Shown here: positions 54,934 to 62,480 of the stretch, piece after piece | Layout of the letters: every line of letters begins with the position of its first letter | How positions within the stretch are numbered: position 1 is the first letter of the stretch | DNA from: Segetibacter koreensis DSM 18137 | GTDB lineage: Bacteria > Bacteroidota > Bacteroidia > Chitinophagales > Chitinophagaceae | Direction: 5' to 3' | DNA: 64,000 nt | Assembly: GCF_000374045.1 (NCBI RefSeq) | Contig: NZ_KB893314.1 | Coordinates: 207,257 to 271,256 of the forward strand | Notes under the pieces: model-generated | Seen by the model: the letters and a program-made list of their open reading frames with translations, nothing else | What the model was told of the DNA's origin: nothing | Database searches by the model: none | Translations under genes and position numbers: made by a program

Positions 54934-55512
54934 ATGTTAACAGGAACTGCGGAAAGATTTAAATTAGTTTCGTACGAGGAAGCCTCACCAAAAGTGAGAT
55001 CAATATATGATCAGACTATGCAAACACTACAATTACCATTTGTATTAAATTGGTTTAAGTGCCAGGGAAACAACGCAACTTTACTCGAGGGAAACTGGAC
55101 AAAACTAAGATCAACCTTATTGGAAGGGAACGTGCCAAATATTTTAAAGCAATTGATTATATATAATGTATCGCAGGAAAGGGGATGCGATTATTGTGCG
55201 AAAGCTCACGGTATTTTTGCTGACAGTATGAGTGGCCTACTTTCTCCAGATGAAAATTTTAAAGTAACTGATGACTTAGACTCTCCAGTTTTACCTGATA
55301 GTTATAAAACTGCCATTAAAATTGTTACTAAAGCTGCAATCAATACAAATCAATTAACAGAAGAAGATTTTGAAGAGCTTGCAAAAGATGGATTTACTGA
55401 CGAAGAAATACAGGAGCTGATGGCTCAGGCTGATTTGGTAAATATGTTAAATACGATTGCTACCATATCTGGGATAAAAGTAGATAATGAACTGCTTGAA
55501 ACAGAATTTTAA
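54934..55512 (+). CDS. AhpD/carboxymuconolactone decarboxylase-like protein
   Basis: A 192-residue all-alpha protein of the AhpD-like superfamily. The redox motif is CDYCAKAHG with C85, C88 and H92, preceded by E83, matching the ExxCxxC...H proton relay of alkylhydroperoxidase AhpD. It may reduce peroxides with lipoylated or thioredoxin-like partners. The unusual, acidic C-terminal half (about 110-190) resembles a second helical domain. The gene is followed after 24 bases by the DHp-containing sensor gene, so the two may share a transcript, a possible redox-signalling pair. Confidence 0.87.
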   Translation: MLTGTAERFKLVSYEEASPKVRSIYDQTMQTLQLPFVLNWFKCQGNNATLLEGNWTKLRSTLLEGNVPNILKQLIIYNVSQERGCDYCAKAHGIFADSMSGLLSPDENFKVTDDLDSPVLPDSYKTAIKIVTKAAINTNQLTEEDFEELAKDGFTDEEIQELMAQADLVNMLNTIATISGIKVDNELLETEF

Positions 55513-55536
55513 GAATTTTAATAAATACAAAATGTC

Positions 55537-56346
55537 TTGATTAACGGAAGCGACCAAATATTCAGGATAACCTACGAAGCATTCTCTAAATTCTCGAACA
55601 ATTTAAACAGGTGCCGCACATTTGAAGAAATAGCAGAATGTTTTACTGTTAATCTTAAATATCTTTTAAACTATCATATCTTCAGAGCAACTTATTGCCG
55701 CAACGACATAAATGTGCATTTAGTTTCAATTACAGGTAAAACAACTGTTACTATTGATAAACAGCCGGGATACCTGGAGTATGAAAAAGAACTGCTCAAC
55801 GAGATGGTTCCAAAGCGATGGTCAGATCTGAGTTCATTTCAACTGCCTGGTTATTTTTATTCGATAACAGATGAACAGCCTGAACTTTGGGGATGGAACT
55901 TTGCTAATGAGGACAGAAAAATACTCATTTCCGTTTTGTCTGGGGCAAGAAAAAGGTTTAATCAAAAAGACATTACTTTTTTAAAGCTTGTTTCCGATAA
56001 CCTGGAAACAAAACTGCTGGAACTTTGTCTTATTAAAGAATTGGATGAAAAAAATAATATAATAACTGCAATCAATAGAGATCAACAGAAAGTGATAGAA
56101 GAGAGAACCAGGGAAATTGCAATTAAAAACAAAACACTTCTTGAAATTTCGGTTTTAAATGCTCATAATGTACGCGAGCCTCTTTCCCGCATATTAGGAT
56201 TGGTAAACATGCTTGATGATGAAGAAACTGATGAACTAATAAAAGAAGTTATTCCGTTATTAAAAACTTCTGCAAATGATTTGGATCTTGCATTGCAGGA
56301 TGTAATTAATCATGCTACAAAAGACCTGTCAAAATTAAAAGCGTAA
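55537..56346 (+). CDS. Sensor protein with histidine-kinase DHp helix but no ATPase domain
   Basis: A 269-residue protein. The first ~180 residues look like a GAF-type cytosolic sensor domain (IAECFTVNLKYLLNYHIFRA...KRFNQKDITFLKLVSDNLET), followed by a coiled-coil linker (ERTREIAIKNKTLLEISV). Then comes the DHp H-box, LNAHNVREPLSRILGLVNML, with likely phospho-accepting H210, and the second helix to the end (VIPLLKTSANDLDLALQDVI). The HATPase_c domain (N, G1 and G2 boxes) is entirely absent. The start is TTG at 55537, since the nearby ATG at 55532 runs into a stop. The next gene, a receiver, begins 3 bases after its stop. Confidence 0.78.
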   Translation: MINGSDQIFRITYEAFSKFSNNLNRCRTFEEIAECFTVNLKYLLNYHIFRATYCRNDINVHLVSITGKTTVTIDKQPGYLEYEKELLNEMVPKRWSDLSSFQLPGYFYSITDEQPELWGWNFANEDRKILISVLSGARKRFNQKDITFLKLVSDNLETKLLELCLIKELDEKNNIITAINRDQQKVIEERTREIAIKNKTLLEISVLNAHNVREPLSRILGLVNMLDDEETDELIKEVIPLLKTSANDLDLALQDVINHATKDLSKLKA

Positions 56347-56349
56347 GGA

Positions 56350-56715
56350 ATGACTAAAAAAGTAATGCTTGTGGATGATGTGCCGATATCAAATTTCATT
56401 ATGAAAAAAATGATTCATAAAGTGGCTCCCGATTGCCAGATACTTGATTTTACTTTGCCCGAGCAAGCAATTAAAAGCATAGAGGAAAACAACCCTGATT
56501 TGATTTTTCTTGATCTGAACATGCCTGTTATCGACGGATGGAAATTTTTATACTTAATGAATGAGAATAATTTAGAAAACAAAGTCTACATTCTCACTTC
56601 CTCTACGAGCGAATTAGACTTGCAACAATCTAAACAATACAAAAATGTCGTAGGTTTTCTTGTTAAACCTGTCAATATCAGTAATCTGCCTGATCTTTTG
56701 AAAGTAATGGAATAG
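56350..56715 (+). CDS. Single-domain response regulator (receiver only)
   Basis: A 121-residue CheY-like receiver: acidic pair D9-D10 (VDDV), phospho-acceptor D55 (FLDLNMP), Thr83 in ILTSST, Lys106 in FLVKPVN. No DNA-binding or enzymatic output. It is 3 bases after the DHp protein gene and is followed by a clear terminator, so the two (or three with the AhpD-like gene) form an operon. The likely job is to take phosphate from or give it to the DHp protein in a relay. Confidence 0.92.
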   Translation: MTKKVMLVDDVPISNFIMKKMIHKVAPDCQILDFTLPEQAIKSIEENNPDLIFLDLNMPVIDGWKFLYLMNENNLENKVYILTSSTSELDLQQSKQYKNVVGFLVKPVNISNLPDLLKVME

Positions 56716-56763
56716 GTTGAAGATGGGGGCGATTCAAATTTCCCAATAAACTTCCTCAACAAC

Positions 56764-56797
56764 TACCTGCAGTAAAAAAATCTGCAGGTATTTTTTT
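56764..56797 (+). terminator. Intrinsic terminator of the DHp-receiver operon
   Basis: TACCTGCAG and CTGCAGGTA make a perfect 9-bp stem with the loop TAAAAAAAT, followed by TTTTTTTG. It lies about 50 bases after the receiver stop. Confidence 0.88.
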
Positions 56798-56877
56798 GTT
56801 GGGTAAATTAATATCCGATATAAAACTTTTTGACCTAATTATTATTATTTTGTGTTTTCTAACCAACTGCTTTTGTA

Positions 56878-57477
56878 ATGAGAAAAGGGCGTCTGGAAGC
56901 TTTTAGCGATGGCGTTATTGCCATTATTATTACAATAATGGTATTAGAATTAAAGGTGCCACACGGAGAAGATATCGCGTCGCTAAAACCGCTGGTGCCT
57001 ATAATAATAAGCTACGTTCTCAGCTTCATCTATATTGGCATTTATTGGAACAATCACCATCACATGATGCAAGGTGTTGAGTCTATCAACGGAACTATTT
57101 TGTGGGCAAACCTTCACTTGCTTTTCTGGCTTTCTTTAGTTCCTTTTGTTACAGCATGGATGGGTGAAAACCATTTCGCTCAGGTTCCTGTTGCATTGTA
57201 TGGATTTGTTTTGCTGATGAATGCAATCGCTTACTCCATTTTATCTAATTTGTTGATAAAACGTCACGGAAAAAATTCAGCCTTAGCTCTTGCTGTTGGC
57301 AGCGGAACGAAAGGTAAAATCTCTGTCGCTATTTATATCACTGCTATTTTATTATCTCTGGTTAGTTGGTGGATGGGCTTTCTATTGTATGTTGTAGTTG
57401 CAACTATCTGGTTTATTCCTGACAAAAGAATAGAAAAGAAGCTGGATCATGAGCCGTATGCTGAGGAAAAATTGTAA
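56878..57477 (+). CDS. TMEM175/DUF1211-like channel protein
   Basis: A 199-residue membrane protein with six hydrophobic segments. It begins RLEAFSDGVIAIIITIMVLE, the FSDG motif of TMEM175 potassium channels in the first helix. Also LHLLFWLSLVPFVTAWMGEN and an acidic-basic cytosolic tail. Bacterial members have one six-helix repeat and assemble as tetramers to let cations through. The ATG at 56878 is the only start that keeps FSDG close to the N-terminus. The gene is separate from the preceding operon. Confidence 0.9.
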   Translation: MRKGRLEAFSDGVIAIIITIMVLELKVPHGEDIASLKPLVPIIISYVLSFIYIGIYWNNHHHMMQGVESINGTILWANLHLLFWLSLVPFVTAWMGENHFAQVPVALYGFVLLMNAIAYSILSNLLIKRHGKNSALALAVGSGTKGKISVAIYITAILLSLVSWWMGFLLYVVVATIWFIPDKRIEKKLDHEPYAEEKL

Positions 57478-58017
57478 TGTCTAAATAAAGCTATTTCCTG
57501 TTTGGCAGAAGACTTCCTTCACATGATCTTGTTCAAACATCGGACGTTTCACTTCAGTAAATGAATAATTATTTTTGGCTTACAAATTTTAAAATCATTT
57601 ACCGCTAAGCTTTCTTAATCCACGTTTAAAAGAACTTTTATACGTTTTCCAAGATATGAGAACTAATTTTTATAGCTTTTTTTATCTATAAACCTTTGAT
57701 GTTTTAACTTCATTTTTAACAATCATCCTATATCTTCATCAATGTAATGGCAATGTCACTTGACTTTTATTGCTCATATTTATATAAAAAAAATTAAAGA
57801 AAATAAAACTTTTAAATTTTTAAGATGCAACTTTAAATAGTTTTATCAGTCTTATATGTAAAGTTTTTGTTTTCTGTTTTATTTAATATCCTTCTGTAAT
57901 TCCGGCTTTCGGAGACATGTCCTTTGATAATCGTGGTACATGTTTTGTTAAATCCCAATATTCTCTAAAATAATTGCAAAAATGTAAACAAATACATAAA
58001 ATAAATATTTAATACTT
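57478..58017. other. AT-rich intergenic leader of the T9SS gene
   Basis: A 540-base gap without a supported gene. It is AT-rich with several T runs. The bases before the GTG start at 58018 carry no clear TAnnTTTG element. No hairpin or repeat with the second T9SS leader is evident. Confidence 0.45.
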
Positions 58018-61000
58018 GTGAAAAAATCTACGCTGGATTGTTTAAAAAAAATATCGGGAGGAAATATCTTAAAGTTTTGTTTTTCTGTAATTATTTTGGG
58101 AATTATCGGTTTCCCTGCCTTAGCCCAGACTTCTACTAAATCTATCTTATTTGAGCAAACCTCTGAGTCAGCAGATATAGAACAGGGGAGCTCACAAAGC
58201 TTGCTTGAGTACATTTCTACTTCAGACAATACTCCCGTAAGCGCCAAATTAAGTGCAGTTGATAATGTTGGAAGTATACCTACCTGGCTTACTGTTAACG
58301 GCAAATTTTTAAATGGAATTAGTTATACCACAGGTTCTGAAATCTCTTTTGACTTCGATGCCACCAACCTTTCTGTAGGCACCTATTATGCTACAGTAAC
58401 TGCTTCTGCTTCAGGATATAATAATGCAGTACTCGATATTAAAATGAGTGTTGTAGCAGGGTCTTCAGGCACTTTGGCAAACTTTAAAGTGAACTTCCAG
58501 GATTCGGCAACGAAAACTCCTGTTGGCTGGCTTCGTGATTTTGGACAACCGTTTGGCCAACGCACTTCTGCTTCCCAGGGAAGCGGTAACCTATACGGAT
58601 GGATAAAGAGGTCTGACAAAACGCTTCTTGATCTTACAAAGAATGGCCGGAAAAGAACATCTCCATCTGATACTTTACTGGCAACTTTAATGCATATGCA
58701 GGCAAGTGACCTGTCTACCTTTAGTGGAACACGAATTGAAGGAATATGGCAGGCCCAGGTAGCAAACGGTAATTATGAAGTAACGGTGTCTGTGGGGGAC
58801 GGAACACAGACTGACAGCAGACATTCTATAAATGTTGAGGGCATTAATGCTATCTTAGGCTTCGTTCCAACAACAACTGTCAGGTTTAAATCAGCAAAAG
58901 TTATTGTTTCTGTATCTGATGGATATTTAACTGTTGATGCGGCAGGAGGCACTAACACCAAAATAAACTGGATTATCATTAAGCCATACATGGGCAAAAG
59001 ACCATCTGTGGTATCAGTAAACCCGGATAACAGTTCTGTTAATGTCAGTGAAAATACCTCTATATCAACCAGTGTTTTAAAACTACCTAATAGTGGAATA
59101 AACAATGCTACCATAACCACTAATAATGTATACCTCACTGACGAAGGAACAGGCAACCTAATTCCGTCCAATGTTAATGGAACAGGTGGAGGAGATGCCA
59201 TAACATTGGTACCGGCTTCTCCATTACAACTAGGCACTACCTATAGATTTACTATTACTTCAGGAGTAAAAGATCTATCAGATTCTTCATTCATCCCTTA
59301 TTCTAGTACATTCACTACCGGGTCAACTGCGGTAAATGAGTCAACAAAGGCAGAGTTCGACCAGATTGATCTTCCTAATGCCGTTGGTCAACATTCAAGC
59401 CTTACTGTTGGCCCTGACGGCAAGTTGTATGCTTTAACTATCGACGGAATTATAAAGAGATTTACAATTAACCCTGATGGCACATTAGGAACTCCTCAAT
59501 TAATATATTCTTTACAGGATGAATATGGTACCCGCAGTCGGTCCTCTGCTACCAACCTGGTTGCATGGGTTACACATAGTACTTTTCTCTTTTTGGGCGC
59601 TCCTGACTGGGATGGTAAACTAAGCAGGCTTAGCGGACCAAACCTGGAAACAGTGCAGGATGTATTGATCAACCTGCCAAGATCAAAAAAAGACCACCTT
59701 ACCAATAGCATTGCTTTTGGACCGGACCGTGCTTTGTATTTTACACAAGCCAGCACCTCGGCAATGGGAAGAGCAGATCAGACATGGGGTAACAGAAACG
59801 AACATTTACTCAATGCTGCAGTTTTAAGGCTGGACGTATCTAAACTAGGACCTCTTCCTTTAGATGTGAAAACTACAGATGGTGGAGGAACTTATAATCC
59901 TTACAATGCCAATGCTCCTTTAACCATTTATGCCTCCGGCATCCGAAATGCTTATGACCTTGTCTGGCATAGTAACGGAAGTCTCTATGCTGCAGCAAAT
60001 GGTTCTGCTGCAGGAGGTAACACACCAGCATCGGTAAGTGGCACTCTAAGGCCAGACGGCACTACCTACAACGGGCCTGTTATCCCAGCTTTGACAAACG
60101 TGCAGCAAACACAAAAAGACTTTCTTTTCAGAGTTGTGAAAGGAGGTTATTATGGCCACCCTAACCCAACACGAGGAGAATATGTGATGAATGGAGGAAA
60201 TCCTACCGATCTTATAGACCCGGCCCAGGTAAATGGTTACCCTTCAGGAACTGCACCAGATCCTAATTACCGCGGATATGCTTATGACTTTAAAACCAAT
60301 GCGTCTCCAAACGGTTCGATAGAGTATAAAAGCAACACTTTTAACGGAGCGTTGAAAGGCAAGCTTCTTATTGTAAGGTACAGCCAGCACGATGACATTA
60401 TTGCCCTCACTCCCGGTGGTCCAAATAATGATATAATAAGTGCCACAGAAGGTTATCAAATACCGGGTTTTTCAGGATTTAATGACCCATTAGAGCTTAC
60501 AGAAGATACAACCAAAGGCAATATATATTTATCAAACTATGGAGGTGATGGTAAAATTGTTTTGCTCAGACCACGCACCACAATTCAGCAAGTAAATATA
60601 AAAACACTGAGTCCTATAGCAGATGCATTTGTAAGAAACGGAAGTTATGCAGGAAAAAATTATGGAAGTGATACCAGCTTGATTGTAAAATCATCTGCCT
60701 CTTCCGGATATTCAAGAGCTACATACCTCAAATTCAGATTAGATAGTATCAGCAAAGTAAACAAAGCAGTTTTACGTGTATATGGAAAAAATACTGAGAA
60801 CTTTTCAGCTATTAAAATTTCCGCCTTTGGCTTAAATAATGACTCCTGGACTGAGAAAGGAATAACATGGAGTAATGCTCCTGCACCAGAGGCCCCTTCA
60901 TTAAGTACTACAGGCGTTACTGATCAGTTGAAGTATTACGAATTTGATGTTACTGATTTCGTTAAAAGTCAATTTTCAGGGGATTCAATTGTCAGCTTAG

Positions 61001-62013
61001 TAATAAAGGATACAGCTAACCAAAATAAGAATCTTAGTTTTAATAGTAAAGAAAACTCGAGTTTCCCTCCTCAATTGTTAATTACCACTGACACGGTAAC
61101 CCAATCTTTTGCAACATCTAATACAGTGTCTCCAACTGCCGACGCCTCTGTTCGCAATGGAAGCTATGCCGGCAACAATTATGGCAGCGACACAACATTA
61201 CTCGTAAAAAGTTCGACTGTAAGCGGCTATAGCCGGTCAACTTATCTTAAATTTTCTCTTGCCAATATAAGTAAGGTTAGTCTTGCTAAACTTCGTCTAT
61301 ATGGAAGAAATACTGAAAATAGTTCTATAATAAATATTTCTGCCTTCGGCGTGGCCAACGATTCATGGACAGAAAGTGGAATAACAAACAGTAACGCTCC
61401 TGCTGCATCAACAGCTGCTTTAAGCTCTGCCGGTGTTAATGATCAAGCCAAATATTATGATTTTGATGTGTCCGGTTTTGTTAAAAGCGAATTTGCAGGT
61501 GATAAAACAGTTAGTTTTCTGATAAAGGATCCATCTAATCAAAATAAAACACTGACTTTTAATAGTAAGGAAAATTCTATGTATCCTCCTCAGTTAATTA
61601 TTACTCCTGACTCATCAGCTACATCTTATATGGCACGAAGTATCAGGAAAACATCGGCTGCACAGACGACACCAAAAAGGCCTTCATGTGATGACCCGGC
61701 TGATGAGGTAATTCCGGCAGAAAGTACAGTGCTTCCACTAGCCCTGGCAAATAATGTAGAAAAACCAAAAGTTTACCCAAATCCTCTACATAAAAAATTC
61801 AATATTCAGTTCCCTGTTAAGTATACCGGAAATTACGCTCTTCAGATTGTAGATGCTGTCGGTAAAACATTCGAAATAGGTAAATACCAATTGAAACATG
61901 GAGGATCAACCATAGAGGTCAATATATCAAACCTATCATTGAAGCCTGGAGTTTATTTCCTAAAGGTAATTTCAGATGCTAAAACAGAACTTATTAAGCT
62001 GATTGTTCAATAG
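58018..62013 (+). CDS. Large secreted T9SS protein with malectin-like, beta-propeller and two CBM96-like domains
   Basis: A 1331-residue exported protein. A signal peptide (to about 37, PALAQ) precedes a BACON/Ig-like domain (about 40-148), a malectin-like carbohydrate-binding domain (about 152-323, LANFKVNFQD to INWIIIKPYM), and a Big_5-like domain (about 325-440). A propeller resembling PQQ-glucose/sorbosone dehydrogenases (about 445-855, LTVGPDGKLYAL, GIRNAYDLVW) follows. Two tandem DNRLRE/CBM96-like domains (about 862-1025, 1034-1200) come next, then a type A sorting domain (about 1250-1331, VYPNPLHKKFNIQF). The sorting domain should direct it to the cell surface. It probably degrades or binds a polysaccharide. 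Start GTG at 58018. A paralog follows. Confidence 0.86.
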   Translation: MKKSTLDCLKKISGGNILKFCFSVIILGIIGFPALAQTSTKSILFEQTSESADIEQGSSQSLLEYISTSDNTPVSAKLSAVDNVGSIPTWLTVNGKFLNGISYTTGSEISFDFDATNLSVGTYYATVTASASGYNNAVLDIKMSVVAGSSGTLANFKVNFQDSATKTPVGWLRDFGQPFGQRTSASQGSGNLYGWIKRSDKTLLDLTKNGRKRTSPSDTLLATLMHMQASDLSTFSGTRIEGIWQAQVANGNYEVTVSVGDGTQTDSRHSINVEGINAILGFVPTTTVRFKSAKVIVSVSDGYLTVDAAGGTNTKINWIIIKPYMGKRPSVVSVNPDNSSVNVSENTSISTSVLKLPNSGINNATITTNNVYLTDEGTGNLIPSNVNGTGGGDAITLVPASPLQLGTTYRFTITSGVKDLSDSSFIPYSSTFTTGSTAVNESTKAEFDQIDLPNAVGQHSSLTVGPDGKLYALTIDGIIKRFTINPDGTLGTPQLIYSLQDEYGTRSRSSATNLVAWVTHSTFLFLGAPDWDGKLSRLSGPNLETVQDVLINLPRSKKDHLTNSIAFGPDRALYFTQASTSAMGRADQTWGNRNEHLLNAAVLRLDVSKLGPLPLDVKTTDGGGTYNPYNANAPLTIYASGIRNAYDLVWHSNGSLYAAANGSAAGGNTPASVSGTLRPDGTTYNGPVIPALTNVQQTQKDFLFRVVKGGYYGHPNPTRGEYVMNGGNPTDLIDPAQVNGYPSGTAPDPNYRGYAYDFKTNASPNGSIEYKSNTFNGALKGKLLIVRYSQHDDIIALTPGGPNNDIISATEGYQIPGFSGFNDPLELTEDTTKGNIYLSNYGGDGKIVLLRPRTTIQQVNIKTLSPIADAFVRNGSYAGKNYGSDTSLIVKSSASSGYSRATYLKFRLDSISKVNKAVLRVYGKNTENFSAIKISAFGLNNDSWTEKGITWSNAPAPEAPSLSTTGVTDQLKYYEFDVTDFVKSQFSGDSIVSLVIKDTANQNKNLSFNSKENSSFPPQLLITTDTVTQSFATSNTVSPTADASVRNGSYAGNNYGSDTTLLVKSSTVSGYSRSTYLKFSLANISKVSLAKLRLYGRNTENSSIINISAFGVANDSWTESGITNSNAPAASTAALSSAGVNDQAKYYDFDVSGFVKSEFAGDKTVSFLIKDPSNQNKTLTFNSKENSMYPPQLIITPDSSATSYMARSIRKTSAAQTTPKRPSCDDPADEVIPAESTVLPLALANNVEKPKVYPNPLHKKFNIQFPVKYTGNYALQIVDAVGKTFEIGKYQLKHGGSTIEVNISNLSLKPGVYFLKVISDAKTELIKLIVQ

Positions 62014-62021
62014 GGCTTTAG

Positions 62022-62077
62022 AAAACAATAAAACATCCATTTACGATTTTATAAGTAAATGGATGTTTTATTGTTTT
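62022..62077 (+). terminator. Very long perfect hairpin after the T9SS gene
   Basis: A perfect 23-bp stem (62022-62044 with 62055-62077) and a 10-base loop; the right arm ends in GTTTTATTGTTTT. It lies 8 bases after the stop. The stem begins with AAAACAATAAAAC on the left, so it would work on either strand. Unusually long for a terminator. Confidence 0.82.
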
Positions 62078-62168
62078 ACATTTTAGCTATAAACATTAAA
62101 ATAGCATTTAAACATATGCAATATCTATTCTGAGTGATAACGTTATTTTTAATTTTATTCAACTAAAA

Positions 62169-62219
62169 AGGCAGGTGGGATTGTAACCCAACAAGGATTA
62201 GTAATATCCTCAACTGCCT
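62169..62219 (-). terminator. Structured region downstream of the small minus-strand ORF
   Basis: AGGCAG and CTGCCT form an outer stem enclosing two short hairpins (TTGTaacccaACAA, GGATtagtaatATCC). On the minus strand it is followed by TTTTT. It may terminate the small gene at 62232-62447 or be an insertion scar. Confidence 0.35.
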
Positions 62220-62231
62220 GCATTTTATGAT

Positions 62232-62447
62232 TTATTTACAGCAACTTTTTGCTGAATCAACAGTATATTTAAAAGAAAAAAGAAAGTTCGCGGCAAGTAA
62301 TTTTTGACCTGTAGTTAATATAAGCAACGGTTCAGGCTTTTTACAATTATCATATTTGAACGTCTTAGTGACAATCAAATAACTCCAATATCCGCAAAAA
62401 ACTAATACTATTTTAGGTTCCAATATTCTCATGATACCAGTGCTCAT
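62232..62447 (-). CDS. Possible small protein (71 residues)
   Basis: A complete frame begins MSTGIMRILEPKIVLVFCGY and ends SAKSCCK-stop. It contains a short hydrophobic stretch (about 10-25) and several cysteines, and is preceded by an AT-rich leader and followed by a structured, terminator-like element. It lies on the opposite strand between two tandem T9SS genes, where nothing else occupies the 467-base gap apart from the long terminator. I do not recognise it; coding is possible, not certain. The second ATG at residue 6 could be the start. Confidence 0.3.
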   Translation of the reverse strand: MSTGIMRILEPKIVLVFCGYWSYLIVTKTFKYDNCKKPEPLLILTTGQKLLAANFLFSFKYTVDSAKSCCK

Positions 62448-62480
62448 GTATTTTTAATTGAATGGTGACCAACAATATTA

